NCBI RefSeq assembly: GCF_014282275.1
Contig: NZ_VFIA01000005.1
Span: 209,688 to 273,687 of the forward strand
Length of the DNA: 64,000 nucleotides
Reading direction: 5' to 3'
Origin: Spirosoma utsteinense
GTDB lineage: Bacteria > Bacteroidota > Bacteroidia > Cytophagales > Spirosomataceae
Part shown: positions 32,715 through 42,889 of the stretch, one piece after another
Layout of the letters: every line of letters starts with the position of its first letter
Numbering within the stretch: position 1 is the stretch's first letter
Notes under the pieces: generated by a model
What the model was told of the DNA's origin: nothing
What the model saw: the letters and a program-made list of their open reading frames with translations, nothing else
Database searches by the model: none
Made by a program: the position numbers and the translations under genes

Positions 32715-35582
32715 TTACTCGTTCAGAACCCTGGCAATCAATGACTGAATCTCATGGTTTTCGTGCGACTGATCGAGCTTGCCTACCCGCTCATTCAGTT
32801 CTTTCAGCAGCTTCTTCGCATCGTCGGTACCAATGGCGGCAATCCGCTGAATGGTATAGGGCAGTTGTTTGGGCATCTTCGACTTTTGGGCCATGGCCAG
32901 CGCCCGTTTCATATCGATTGCCGCTAACGGTTCGGATGCATACCATACCATCAACGGCAGGTTATGATCATCCTTGTCCTGAACTTTCTGAACGAGGGCG
33001 TCCATCACATCCCAGCGACTGGCCGGTTCCAGCCGGAGCATGGCCGACGTCAGGTAGAGCCGCACCATCGCCGAATTGTCGTTCTGCGCCAAGACCGCAA
33101 AACGTTTCAATGTTTCGGGCGACACGTTTTTACTTTCGGTCAACAACTGTATGGCCCAACTCCGGACATACTCATTTTCGTTGGCAAGTAAGTCGGTCAG
33201 TTCCTTTTCAGAGAGACCCTGCGTAACATGCAGCGCCCATAAAGCCCGGAGCTTCCGGGTAACATCGGGATTTTGGGCCAGTATTTCTTTTAATGCCTTA
33301 TGCACCTTTTTGTTAGGCCCTCGCTCCTGCAAGATCGTCCGGGCCTGCCTTACATACCATTCATTAGCGTTTAGCTGGTAATTGACCAGGTCCTTATCCG
33401 ACGCTTTGGTTAGATCGACCTGTACCCATTTGTCGTTCTCGTGGGTGATCTTGAAGATCCGGCCCATCGTTTTGTCGTGCACATCGGGGTTAGGGCTGTG
33501 GCACTGGTTTTTGTCGTACCAGTCGATGGCCCATACCGAACCGCTGGGGTCGTACTTCATGTTCAGCCACTGCGACCAGGAATCGTTCATGGACAGGAAA
33601 TCCGGTTTATGGGTAACTTCATACCCTGAACCAGCCCGAACCGGATGGTCCCGATTCAGTTTGGCACCGTTGATGTTATTCATGAAAATATCGTTCCGAT
33701 ATTCGGTTGGCCAGCTGTTACCGAGGTAAATCATGGCCCCGGAGTGGGCATGGCCACCGCCCGCTGAAGCCGACCGGAAGTTTCCGGCATGTGGACCGCG
33801 TTCGCCCACCCAATGCACATGGTCGGCGTGGGTTTTGATGTCGTCGTAGGTATAGGGATTGAAGTGCTTCCCGGCCTGCCGGAAATAGCGCCCGCCCTGG
33901 ATCATGTTATACATGTGCGGAATCACGCAGGCGGTCACGAACGCATGCCCGTAGTCGTTGAAGTCAAGGCCCCAGGGGTTACTGGTTCCTTCGGAAAATA
34001 GCTCAAATCGATGCGTTGTGGGGTGAAAGCGCCAGACCCCGGCATTGAGTTTCGTGCGTTCCGAGTCGGGAGAGCCGGGCTTGCCTACGTTGGAATGCGT
34101 AAAGATGCCGTGGGTGCCGTAGAGCCAGCCGTCAGGGCCCCAGCGGAGACTGTTCAGTACTTCGTGGGTATCGTCGGTACCCCAGCCATCGAGCATTTTC
34201 TGAGGGGGACCGGTGGGTTTGTCGGTTTTGAAATCGGCCGGGATAAACAGCAGGTACGGTGCCGCCCCGAGCCATACGCCCCCCATGCCGACTTCGATGC
34301 CACTGACCAGATTCAGCCCTTCGGCAAAGATTTTTCGTTTGTCCAGTGTTCCATCACCATCGCTATCTTCAAGGATAAGGATGCGGTCTCTGCCCTGCCC
34401 TTCCGGTGCCGGAATAGGATAGGTATGTCCTTCAACGACCCACAGTCGGCCACGGGCATCCGTCGTAAAACAGATGGGCTTGACCACATCCGGCTCCGCG
34501 GCCCCCAGCGTAATTTTAAACCCACCGGGCAAGGTCATTGCCTGAGCCGCTTTGATGCCCGACAGCCCGGCGTTCAGCACGGGGTCCAGTGGCGGCAGGA
34601 TGATAATATCTTTTTGATTCAGTTCATTCGGGAAGACGGGCCGGCTGGAGTAGAACAGGAATTCATCGAAGTTGATATGCGCCATCTTATCGTTGGCGAT
34701 GTAAGGAATCTGCGAAATGCCCGTCTCCTTATCGACGATGCGAATGAAGATTTCCTGATTCATGTACGGCTGTAGATCCACCACGACGGGCTGAAAGGTA
34801 GCCCGTCCCTGCCCGGTACTGTGAAAAATAACCTTACCCGTGCTGGCCTGTACGAGTTCAACGCGTGTATCCTGCAACGCCCCGCCCGACACCCGAAAAG
34901 CGGCAAAAGGCTGGGTTACTGTAAATGCCGTAGACGTTAACGTGCCGGTCTGTTTATAATTTACTGTGCCTCCGCTGCTCAGAAAATGGCTCCCTTCGAA
35001 ACCGATGTGCATGTCTTTATCATGGACCGGCGACGGGTCCTGATTCAGGATTGGGTTGGTAAACGCGTCGCCGGTGGCAGTCCAGTCGGCCAGGGTACCC
35101 GTTTCAAAATTCAGGTTCAGGGGCTTTCCATTCTTCAGCGGTAGCTGCCCGGCCACGGTTGCGGTTGTCAACGATCCTTCCACGACGTCAAACGTACCAA
35201 CCATACCAGCCGCCCGGTGCCCTGGCACAGAACAGTAATAGGTATCGCTTTTGTCGGCATCGAACGTGATGCTGGTGCTTGCCCCCTTATCGTTGATCGA
35301 CTTACTTTTAAGCCCAAGCTTTTCCAGCGAGATGTCGTGGGTCATCTGCTCACCATTGGTGATCGTGATGCGAACACGGTCCCCTTTGTTAGCCCGTAGT
35401 GTTGGATTACGGGAGCCATCCTTGGAAAAATAGCCCAGCATAGTCGCTTCCAGCGCATACTCACGGTCGACTTTCCCGGTATTCTGAGCAGGTCTGGGTT
35501 TAACCGACTGTGCCCTACCCGACGGATTAGGGGCTACAAAAAATGTTACGAAGAGAAGTATGAGTAAACAAGACTTGTTCAT
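32715..35582 (-). CDS. Cupredoxin / PVC-type dehydrogenase-like propeller / HEAT-repeat fusion, secreted
   Basis: A 955-residue exported protein (leader to about residue 24). Residues about 38-136 form a plastocyanin-like cupredoxin with a complete type-1 copper set: His82 (MTHDIS), Cys117, His122 and Met127 (CSVPGHRAAGM). A jelly-roll-like domain follows (about 150-310). Then comes the membrane-bound dehydrogenase-type propeller known from Planctomycetes-like proteins (about 340-760, FTTDARGRLWVVEGHTYP, EVLNSLRWGPDGWLYGTHG). HEAT-like helices follow (about 770-955). No CxxCH heme site is seen. Redox activity on a sugar or alcohol is plausible but unproven. The start at 35582 gives the leader. 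Confidence 0.85.
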   Translation of the reverse strand: MNKSCLLILLFVTFFVAPNPSGRAQSVKPRPAQNTGKVDREYALEATMLGYFSKDGSRNPTLRANKGDRVRITITNGEQMTHDISLEKLGLKSKSINDKGASTSITFDADKSDTYYCSVPGHRAAGMVGTFDVVEGSLTTATVAGQLPLKNGKPLNLNFETGTLADWTATGDAFTNPILNQDPSPVHDKDMHIGFEGSHFLSSGGTVNYKQTGTLTSTAFTVTQPFAAFRVSGGALQDTRVELVQASTGKVIFHSTGQGRATFQPVVVDLQPYMNQEIFIRIVDKETGISQIPYIANDKMAHINFDEFLFYSSRPVFPNELNQKDIIILPPLDPVLNAGLSGIKAAQAMTLPGGFKITLGAAEPDVVKPICFTTDARGRLWVVEGHTYPIPAPEGQGRDRILILEDSDGDGTLDKRKIFAEGLNLVSGIEVGMGGVWLGAAPYLLFIPADFKTDKPTGPPQKMLDGWGTDDTHEVLNSLRWGPDGWLYGTHGIFTHSNVGKPGSPDSERTKLNAGVWRFHPTTHRFELFSEGTSNPWGLDFNDYGHAFVTACVIPHMYNMIQGGRYFRQAGKHFNPYTYDDIKTHADHVHWVGERGPHAGNFRSASAGGGHAHSGAMIYLGNSWPTEYRNDIFMNNINGAKLNRDHPVRAGSGYEVTHKPDFLSMNDSWSQWLNMKYDPSGSVWAIDWYDKNQCHSPNPDVHDKTMGRIFKITHENDKWVQVDLTKASDKDLVNYQLNANEWYVRQARTILQERGPNKKVHKALKEILAQNPDVTRKLRALWALHVTQGLSEKELTDLLANENEYVRSWAIQLLTESKNVSPETLKRFAVLAQNDNSAMVRLYLTSAMLRLEPASRWDVMDALVQKVQDKDDHNLPLMVWYASEPLAAIDMKRALAMAQKSKMPKQLPYTIQRIAAIGTDDAKKLLKELNERVGKLDQSHENHEIQSLIARVLNE

Positions 35583-35758
35583 CGGAATAGATCGTAAATC
35601 GTTGACCGTAAGTTGACAGTAAGGTGGATATGCATGAAACAAAACGAATCAGCTTTCCTACTGATGGGAGGTGCGTAGTGTGCGGTGCAGTGGTACCGGC
35701 TACTTATAACCGACACGGGGAGTACGGTGCGCCACTGCTGACAGTCATGTCAAAACAG

Positions 35759-35790
35759 ACAGACCCGTCTCTGGCTGGAAACGGGTCTGT
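35759..35790. terminator. Terminator, copy 1 of a duplicated element
   Basis: A 10-bp stem (35759-35768 with 35781-35790, ACAGACCCGT and complement) lies 19 bases after the small leftward gene. The surrounding sequence 35750-35790 is nearly identical to 36201-36241. Confidence 0.75.
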
Positions 35791-35808
35791 AAACTTGATA
35801 ATTGTAAC

Positions 35809-36024
35809 TTACTTGTCGCTGTTAGCAGTTTTCCGATCAAAATCCTCCTCTGCTGAAGACTTCTTTTTGGAGTCTATAAGTTTACGCAATGCGCCCTTAT
35901 CCATTTGGCTGAGTAACGCATTTGTTCCATCAACGCTAGCTTGCACGAATGCTTCCCAAGTCGGATAGAGTTTGTGTTCCTCCTCTGCATGGCCTGCTTT
36001 TACAGTCTGTTTTGTCAGTGACAT
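35809..36024 (-). CDS. Small hypothetical protein
   Basis: A 71-residue, highly charged, soluble protein of unrecognised family. It is predicted helical (YPTWEAFVQASVDGTNALLSQMDKGALRKLI) with a Lys/Ser/Glu/Asp-rich tail. The start at 36024 is chosen because upstream codons in the same frame are hydrophobic and unlike the rest. The gene looks more AT-rich than its neighbours and is bracketed by two copies of one terminator, which hints at insertion or a local duplication. It may be a small accessory protein; no partner can be named. Confidence 0.5.
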   Translation of the reverse strand: MSLTKQTVKAGHAEEEHKLYPTWEAFVQASVDGTNALLSQMDKGALRKLIDSKKKSSAEEDFDRKTANSDK

Positions 36025-36203
36025 TGTTCTATCGTTTGCTAGTGACAAGAAAAGCGATGTATTGATTATCAGAGCAAAAGGGCTCAAAATTTTGATTGGG
36101 CAGTACCCCGTAAATGTCAAACAATTCGAGGGCATTGTCAAGTTCACGGCCAATCATAGCCCGGTAGAGTCTTGTCCTTGAGTTACGGTGTCTTACGTAT
36201 TCA

Positions 36204-36247
36204 AAACAGACAGACCCGTCTCCAACTGGAAACGGGTCTGTCTGTTT
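36204..36247. terminator. Terminator after the pyrophosphatase gene, copy 2
   Basis: A perfect 16-bp stem (36204-36219 with 36232-36247) with A-rich and T-rich outer arms begins 17 bases after the end of the leftward pyrophosphatase gene. It is the longer of the two copies and probably the original. Confidence 0.85.
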
Positions 36248-36264
36248 ATTTTCAACGAATGAGC

Positions 36265-38961
36265 TTACTTTTTCGTTACCCGAATCGAAATCCGGCGGTT
36301 TTGAGCCCGGCCGTCTTCTGTGTCGTTACTGGCAACCGGGTGTTCCTGGCCGTACCCTTCGGCCTCCAGGCGGGAATCCGCAATACCCAGCCCAACCAAT
36401 TCTTTTTTAACCGATTGCGCCCGGTCGCCGGAGAGTTTCAGGTTGCTGGCGGCATTACCCGTATTATCGGTGTAGCCGCCCAGTTTCACGTTCACGTTCG
36501 AGTACGCTTTCAGGATATCGCCGATATTTTTCAACTGTTCCTGCGATTCGGATTTAAGGGTCGCGCTGCCCGTCTCGAACGTCAGCCGGTCGAAATCGAA
36601 CCAGGTCTCTTTGTCAACGACCTTGTCTGACTTGATGAAACTCAGCAGGTTCGCTTCGATACCATCCACGTCGACCCCTTTCAGCGACACACCGCCGTCC
36701 AGACTCAGGTCGGTTGGGGTGAATTCCCGGTTGGGCGTTGCCACATTTTTGTTGTCGGCAGCCGTCGACTGTTCAAGTGGCACTTCGGTACCGGCGGCCA
36801 TTTTTCCTTCTTTCGCGTAGCCCAACGTATCAGACGACTTCACCGCGATATATGGCGCAATGACCAGCGATACGATCGACATCAGTTTGATCAGGATGTT
36901 CATCGACGGGCCCGACGTATCCTTGAACGGATCGCCCACCGTATCGCCCGTTACCGATGCTTTGTGCGGCTCCGACTTTTTGTAGAACATCTCGCCGTTG
37001 ATCAGAACGCCTTTTTCGAACGACTTTTTGGCGTTATCCCAGGCCCCGCCGGCGTTGTTCATGAAGATACCCATCAACACCCCCGATACGGTAACACCGG
37101 CCAGCAGACCACCCAGTACTTCGGGGCCAAAGATAAAGCCAACGATGAGGGGCACCGACAGGGCAATAGCCCCCGGAAGAATCATTTCGCGGATAGAAGC
37201 CTGCGTCGAAATGGCTACGCATTTTTCGTATTCCGGCTTACCCGTTCCTTCCATGATACCCGGAATTTCGCGGAACTGCCGACGAACTTCCTCTACCATG
37301 GCCATAGCGGCCCGTCCAACGGCGGCAATAGCGAGCGACGAGAAAATGTACGGAATCATAGCCCCTACGAACAGACCGGACAGTACGTCGGCCTTGTAAA
37401 TATCGATGGCCGAGATACCCGAGATACCTACGAAAGCGGCAAACAGGGCCAGGGCCGTCAAAGCAGCCGAGGCAATAGCAAATCCTTTGCCGCTGGCAGC
37501 CGTGGTGTTGCCAACCGCATCGAGGATATCGGTACGGCCGCGTACTTCTTCGGGCAGGTAGCTCATCTCGGCAATCCCCCCGGCGTTATCGGCGATAGGC
37601 CCGAACGCATCGATTGCCAGCTGCATAGCCGTCGTGGCCATCATACCAGCTGCCGAAATGGCTACACCATATAAACCGGCGAAATGATAGGACGTATAAA
37701 TACCGGCCGCCAGCACCAGAATAGGTAATACGGTCGACTCCATACCCACGGCCAGACCGCCAATGATGTTGGTAGCCGCCCCCGTAGCCGACTGCCGGAT
37801 GATCGACATAACCGGGCGACGACCCATAGCGGTGTAATATTCCGTAATGATCGACATCAGCGCGCCCACGACCAGACCCGTTACAATAGCGAAGAACACG
37901 TCCAGGCGGGTGAACTCAACCCCGCGAAGCTCCATGGTTCCTTCCGGAAGTACCGCATTAACGAGAAAGTACGAAGCAACCACGGTCAAAATAATAGATC
38001 CCCAGTTACCGAGGTTCAGCGCGGCCTGTACGTTGCCGTTATCGTCTTTTACCCGAACCAGGTAGCAGGCAAGAATCGAGAAAATAAGGCCCATTCCTGC
38101 AATCAGGACGGGTAGTACGATGGGCGCGTGGCCTATGATTGGATCGTTCGGAATAACGATTTCGCGGCCCAGCACCATCGTTGCCAGAATCGTGGCCACA
38201 TAGGAACCGAAGAGGTCGGCACCCATACCGGCTACGTCGCCTACGTTATCACCTACGTTATCGGCGATGGTGGCGGGGTTACGCGGATCATCTTCGGGAA
38301 TTCCCGCTTCTACTTTACCCACAAGGTCGGCACCTACGTCGGCCGCTTTGGTGTAAATACCCCCGGCCACACGGGCAAACAAAGCAATAGATTCAGCACC
38401 GAGCGAAAAGCCGGCCAGCACTTCCAGCGCCCGCTCCATCGGGATGCCGTTAACGGGCAGAATACCATTTTCGGCTACGGCACCTGCCACAAAATAATTG
38501 TAGAGAAAAATAAAGAGCACACTTAGTCCCAATACGGCCAGACCGGCAACGCCGATTCCCATGACCGAACCGCCCGTGAATGATACATCGAGGGCGCGGG
38601 TAAGACTGGTACGGGCTGCGTGGGCCGTGCGCACATTTGCCTTTGTGGCGACTTTCATGCCGATATAACCGGCAAACGCGGAGGTGAACGCACCAATGGC
38701 AAAGGCGACCCCAATGAACCAGTGCGAATTTTCGACCTGCGAACCAGCAAAGGCCAGGACGGCAGCGACTACCGTTCCGAAGATGATGAGCACTCGCCAT
38801 TCGGCCCGTAAAAAGGCAATGGCTCCATCGGCAATATAACCGGCTATTTCCTGCATTCGGGCATCACCAGCCTCCTGCCGGTTTACCCAACTGAATTTAG
38901 CGATCATGACCACCAAACCCACTAATCCTAAGAGTGGTACGATGTAAAGACTATTGTTCAT
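36265..38961 (-). CDS. hppA: Membrane pyrophosphatase (ion-pumping) fused to a C-terminal OmpA domain
   Basis: An 898-residue protein, about 130-200 residues longer than ordinary membrane pyrophosphatases. Residues 1 to about 725 are the 16-helix pump, which couples PPi hydrolysis to H+ or Na+ export. The substrate site is clear in [31 protein letters not shown] and [21 protein letters not shown] has Ala where K+-independent enzymes have Lys, so it should be K+-stimulated. After a linker, residues about 785-898 form an OmpA-like peptidoglycan-binding domain ([32 protein letters not shown]). The C-terminus of these pumps faces the periplasm, so the fusion is topologically sensible. A -7 element lies at 38994-39001. 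Confidence 0.95.
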   Translation of the reverse strand: MNNSLYIVPLLGLVGLVVMIAKFSWVNRQEAGDARMQEIAGYIADGAIAFLRAEWRVLIIFGTVVAAVLAFAGSQVENSHWFIGVAFAIGAFTSAFAGYIGMKVATKANVRTAHAARTSLTRALDVSFTGGSVMGIGVAGLAVLGLSVLFIFLYNYFVAGAVAENGILPVNGIPMERALEVLAGFSLGAESIALFARVAGGIYTKAADVGADLVGKVEAGIPEDDPRNPATIADNVGDNVGDVAGMGADLFGSYVATILATMVLGREIVIPNDPIIGHAPIVLPVLIAGMGLIFSILACYLVRVKDDNGNVQAALNLGNWGSIILTVVASYFLVNAVLPEGTMELRGVEFTRLDVFFAIVTGLVVGALMSIITEYYTAMGRRPVMSIIRQSATGAATNIIGGLAVGMESTVLPILVLAAGIYTSYHFAGLYGVAISAAGMMATTAMQLAIDAFGPIADNAGGIAEMSYLPEEVRGRTDILDAVGNTTAASGKGFAIASAALTALALFAAFVGISGISAIDIYKADVLSGLFVGAMIPYIFSSLAIAAVGRAAMAMVEEVRRQFREIPGIMEGTGKPEYEKCVAISTQASIREMILPGAIALSVPLIVGFIFGPEVLGGLLAGVTVSGVLMGIFMNNAGGAWDNAKKSFEKGVLINGEMFYKKSEPHKASVTGDTVGDPFKDTSGPSMNILIKLMSIVSLVIAPYIAVKSSDTLGYAKEGKMAAGTEVPLEQSTAADNKNVATPNREFTPTDLSLDGGVSLKGVDVDGIEANLLSFIKSDKVVDKETWFDFDRLTFETGSATLKSESQEQLKNIGDILKAYSNVNVKLGGYTDNTGNAASNLKLSGDRAQSVKKELVGLGIADSRLEAEGYGQEHPVASNDTEDGRAQNRRISIRVTKK

Positions 38962-39570
38962 GCGATAACTTAGAAAAGGTTATTGGAATGGGGCAAATAT
39001 AGAATTTGCCCGTTCATAACGCCCTACATCAACCTAAATTCATAGAATTTTTTTGAGGATAATTTCATCTATTCTCAGAGTTAGCAGTGGGATCAGGCGT
39101 ATCAGCGCACCTAACTCGCTAGTTAATAGCCGCCAGTGCACCAGTTAGAAGGTGCCGGGTCTTTCCCTTAGCCAAACCACGAATAAAGAACTCCATTCGT
39201 TAAAGTCACCCCGCTTCCTGTCCCTTGCACGTTAGCGCCGTGCCGGAACAGGTTCAGGAGATACTAGGTGGGTTTCCTGTCCTTCTGTATTACTTAAAAA
39301 AACGGTAAATTTCTATAGCATCTATTAAAGCATATAGCTTTGATTATCAATCTTATACTAATTAATATTTAGTTATTTATACGCATGAGTATCAATAAAT
39401 CGAGACGGAATAGACACATCAGATTTATTCAATATAATTAATTCTCAATTTCATCATATTATCAAAATTTAATTTTATTTTAATAGCCTAATACAAAATA
39501 TTATTGCGAAAATTAAGCCTTTAATAGAATAAAAAGTATACAATTACTGATCATACCAAATACCTGAACT
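38962..39570. other. Long AT-rich divergent spacer before the second susC
   Basis: The 609 bases contain no supported gene. The left third holds the pyrophosphatase promoter. The middle (39100-39290) is of more average composition with no pattern I can name. The right part (39300-39560) is strongly AT-rich and has a TAGCTTTG element at 39335-39342, about 230 bases before the susC-like start. A long leader or several regulator sites are possible. Confidence 0.55.
38994..39001 (-). promoter_or_regulatory. Candidate -7 element for the pyrophosphatase gene (TATATTTG)
   Basis: An exact TAnnTTTG match on the minus strand, 32 bases upstream of the start codon. No matching -33 TTG was found. Confidence 0.5.
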
Positions 39571-42500
39571 ATGATGAAATCGTTACTCACAAGCCTGCTC
39601 TTTATTGGCTTAAGTTGCTCGTGTGCCTGGGCACAGGGCCGCAGAATAACCGGCACAGTCACGGCTGATGAAGCAACGGACGGATTTGCCGGTGCTACAA
39701 TTGTCGTGAAGGGGACTACCATTGGTACCGTCACCGATGTAAAAGGCGAATACAGCCTGAATGTGCCGGCATCGGGTACGACACTGGTCATCTCAGCAGT
39801 AGGCATGCAAACCATCGAAGAAGCTATTGGTGGCAAAACAACCATCAATGTCATCCTTAAAACGGACACCAAACAGTTAAGCGAAGTAATCATTACGGCC
39901 TTGGGTCTCAAAGAAGAACGGGATAAATTCGCTTCATCGGTTTCGACCGTAAGCGGTAAAAATATTGCCCGCTCGGGAGAAACCAGCCTGCTGACCGGTT
40001 TGAGCGGTAAAGCCTCGGGGGTTGTCATCACCCGGAACGGGGGCGATCCCGGCGCGGGGGCCTACATTCAGATCCGCGGGCAGAACACCATCAATGGTAA
40101 CGCCCAGCCACTATTTATTGTCGACGGTATCCCCATCAGCAACTCCAGCGATAATAATGGCGCTGCTGCGGGTAACAGTATCGTTCAGCAATCACGCGTT
40201 AACGATATCAACCCCGATGATATCGAGAGTATGGAAGTATTGAAAGGTGCTTCGGCGGCTGCGTTATGGGGTACCCGGGCGGCCAACGGGGTTATCGTGA
40301 TCACCACCAAGAAAGGAAAGGATACCAAAGGCAAGGTGAACATCACATTTAAATCGACGGTCTCTTTCGATGAAGTCAACAAAAACCACAAACTGCAAAC
40401 CAACTACGGCCAGGGAACGGGTGGTCTTTACCAGCAGGGAAGCCGGAACACGTTCGGCGATCTGATTTCAGGCCGGGCGGGCGGGGCAGATGCCTACATC
40501 ACCGACCCCGCAGCGGCTGGCTACCAGGGTTTCGTCACCTTTCCCGACGGTACCAAACGCTACGCTATAGCCCCCGGCACGGCGGCTAACCCGCATGGCG
40601 GCAAGAACGCGCAGGACACCTATGACCACACCAAAGACGTATTCCAGACGGGTCACTTCACCGACAACAGTATCAACTTCAGCGGTGGCAATGCCCGTAG
40701 CAACTTCCTGCTCAGTTATTCTAACCTGAACCAGGACGGCGTTGTCAAACAGTTCAGTACGTATCAGCGTAACACGGTCCGGTTCAACGCGGCAAGCCAG
40801 TTTACGGAGTGGTTCCGGGCATCGGCCAACGTAGGGTACACCAAAAGTTACTCGTCGCGGGTGCAGCAGGGCGATAACCTCGACGGTATCATCCTGGGTG
40901 GTTTCCGGACGCCGGGCGATTTCAACAATGACTACTACACCGGTATCTATACCAATAAAACGGGGCAGACCTTCAACGATGCCCACGTTTCATTCCGGAA
41001 TCCACTCGGTGTCGACCAGAACACGATCTATGCAAACCCGATCTGGAACATTAACAACAACCGGAACACGACCGACGTCGACCGCATTACGGGCACGGCG
41101 GAGTTAGGTATTACACCAACGTCGTGGCTGAGCATCACCGCCCGTACGGGTCTCGATAACTTTACTGACTACCGACTCGAACGCTTTGCCCGTAACTCCG
41201 GCTCATATGGAACGGGACTGCTGTCCAAAAACTGGATCACGGAGAAGCAGTTCAATACCGATGTTTTCGCCAATGCAAACCACACCTTCAGCAATAACTT
41301 CAGCGGCTCGGTACTGGTTGGCGTGAACTACAACAGCCGACGGAAGGAATATATCAGCGATCAGATCACCAATCTCATCGTTCCCAACGCGCCTGATATC
41401 CTGACCAACGCGCTCAACTCGAACAGTTCGATCAGCAACTACAATTCGCTCATCCGTACGTATGCCTATTACGGGCAGGCCGAAGTACAGGCCTATGACA
41501 TGCTCTTTCTGACGCTGACCGGCCGTACCGAAAGCGCGTCAACGTTCGGCTCGAAAACCAACAGTAGCTTCTTCTTCCCCTCAGCTGCCCTGGCGTGGCA
41601 GTTTACAAAGTTGAAGGGGCTGCAAGACAATCCGGTACTTAGCTTCGGTAAACTACGCCTGACCTGGGGCCAGGTGGGTATCCAGCCGCAGCCTTACCAG
41701 AACTTCACCACTTTTTCGCCCGCTTCGTATGGCGATTCCTACGCTGGTGGTCTGAAATCGGCCAGCGCGCTTTATGGTGGCGGTTACGTGCGCAGCACTA
41801 CGGCGGGGAACGACTTCCTGCGGCCGGAACGGAAAACAGAAACCGAGATTGGGGTCGACCTGCGCTTCTTCAATAACCGCGTCAACTTCTCGGCTACGGC
41901 CTACGACAACTCGACCGACGATGTTATTCTTTCGCTGAACGTACCCAACGAAACGGGCTATACCGTGCGGAATGTCAATGCGGCCAAACTCTCGAACAAA
42001 GGACTTGAGTTCGAAGCCGGTGCCGATGTCCTGACCCTTGGCTATTTCAAGTGGAATTTGTCGGCTAACTTCTCCCTCAACCGGAATAAAGTGGTCTCAC
42101 TGGCAGGCGCAGCAGCCCAAACCCTACCCGATAGTTACCAGCAAAATGCGTCGCTGATCGAAGGTCAGCCCTTCGGTATCTTTTACTCGACCGATTTTCT
42201 GAAGGATGAGTCGGGTAAGTATCAACTCGACGCCAACGGTTTTCCACAAGGCGGAACGGGGAATGAGATCATTGGCGACCCCAATCCAACGTGGCGGGGC
42301 GGCCTGGGCAGCACGTTCTCCTATAAAGGACTTTCGCTCGCCGTACTGTTCGACCGGGTAGCTGGCAACGACTTTTATAACGGCACCCGTGGCGCGCTGT
42401 ACAGCTTTGGTGTTCACGCCGATCAGGGCGGCACAGCCATTGCTCCCGCAGGCGGCATCAAAGACGTAACGGGCAAGACAATAGCCGCCGGCACGGCCTT

Positions 42501-42858
42501 CCAGGGTCAGATCAAGGACTTCGGCGCGGGTCCCGTAGCACTCAACCAGGCCTGGTACCAGGGTCGGGGAACGTCGTTCAACTCGGCTTCTTACAAGCAG
42601 TTTATCGAAGACGGTAGTGCTACCCGCCTGCGGGAGATCACGCTGACCTACAGCCTGCGCAGCGAGGGCTTCCGCCGGATTACCCACCTATCGAACGTCG
42701 ACTTCAGCCTCACCGGACGTAACATCCTCTTATGGACCAAGTACACCGGCACCGACCCTGAAGTAAATATCACCGGCGCTGGTTTATCCCGCGGTCAGGA
42801 CTGGTTCACCAACCCAAACACGAAATCGCTGCTGTTCTCATTGAGAATTACGTACTAA
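39571..42858 (+). CDS. SusC/RagA-family TonB-dependent transporter (second system)
   Basis: A 1095-residue outer-membrane importer. Signal peptide MMKSLLTSLLFIGLSCSCAWAQ, then the carboxypeptidase-D2-like domain (GTVTADEATDGFAGATIVVKG), the TonB-box-like LSEVIITALGLKEERD, the plug (AGAYIQIRGQNTINGNAQPLFIVDG) and the barrel, which ends in LFSLRITY with the terminal aromatic. It differs from the first SusC in the IITALG box and longer barrel, and is not a recent copy. It is followed 31 bases later by a susD-like gene. No glycosidase is adjacent, so the substrate is unknown; peptide or amino-sugar ligands are possible. Confidence 0.95.
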   Translation: MMKSLLTSLLFIGLSCSCAWAQGRRITGTVTADEATDGFAGATIVVKGTTIGTVTDVKGEYSLNVPASGTTLVISAVGMQTIEEAIGGKTTINVILKTDTKQLSEVIITALGLKEERDKFASSVSTVSGKNIARSGETSLLTGLSGKASGVVITRNGGDPGAGAYIQIRGQNTINGNAQPLFIVDGIPISNSSDNNGAAAGNSIVQQSRVNDINPDDIESMEVLKGASAAALWGTRAANGVIVITTKKGKDTKGKVNITFKSTVSFDEVNKNHKLQTNYGQGTGGLYQQGSRNTFGDLISGRAGGADAYITDPAAAGYQGFVTFPDGTKRYAIAPGTAANPHGGKNAQDTYDHTKDVFQTGHFTDNSINFSGGNARSNFLLSYSNLNQDGVVKQFSTYQRNTVRFNAASQFTEWFRASANVGYTKSYSSRVQQGDNLDGIILGGFRTPGDFNNDYYTGIYTNKTGQTFNDAHVSFRNPLGVDQNTIYANPIWNINNNRNTTDVDRITGTAELGITPTSWLSITARTGLDNFTDYRLERFARNSGSYGTGLLSKNWITEKQFNTDVFANANHTFSNNFSGSVLVGVNYNSRRKEYISDQITNLIVPNAPDILTNALNSNSSISNYNSLIRTYAYYGQAEVQAYDMLFLTLTGRTESASTFGSKTNSSFFFPSAALAWQFTKLKGLQDNPVLSFGKLRLTWGQVGIQPQPYQNFTTFSPASYGDSYAGGLKSASALYGGGYVRSTTAGNDFLRPERKTETEIGVDLRFFNNRVNFSATAYDNSTDDVILSLNVPNETGYTVRNVNAAKLSNKGLEFEAGADVLTLGYFKWNLSANFSLNRNKVVSLAGAAAQTLPDSYQQNASLIEGQPFGIFYSTDFLKDESGKYQLDANGFPQGGTGNEIIGDPNPTWRGGLGSTFSYKGLSLAVLFDRVAGNDFYNGTRGALYSFGVHADQGGTAIAPAGGIKDVTGKTIAAGTAFQGQIKDFGAGPVALNQAWYQGRGTSFNSASYKQFIEDGSATRLREITLTYSLRSEGFRRITHLSNVDFSLTGRNILLWTKYTGTDPEVNITGAGLSRGQDWFTNPNTKSLLFSLRITY

Positions 42859-42889
42859 ACCTGCTTTGGGCCACAAACTTATCTGAACT

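Noticed and set aside
34011..34775. 254-codon plus-strand frame opposite the copper dehydrogenase gene
   Set aside because: Antisense to conserved propeller sequence and without any domain signal.
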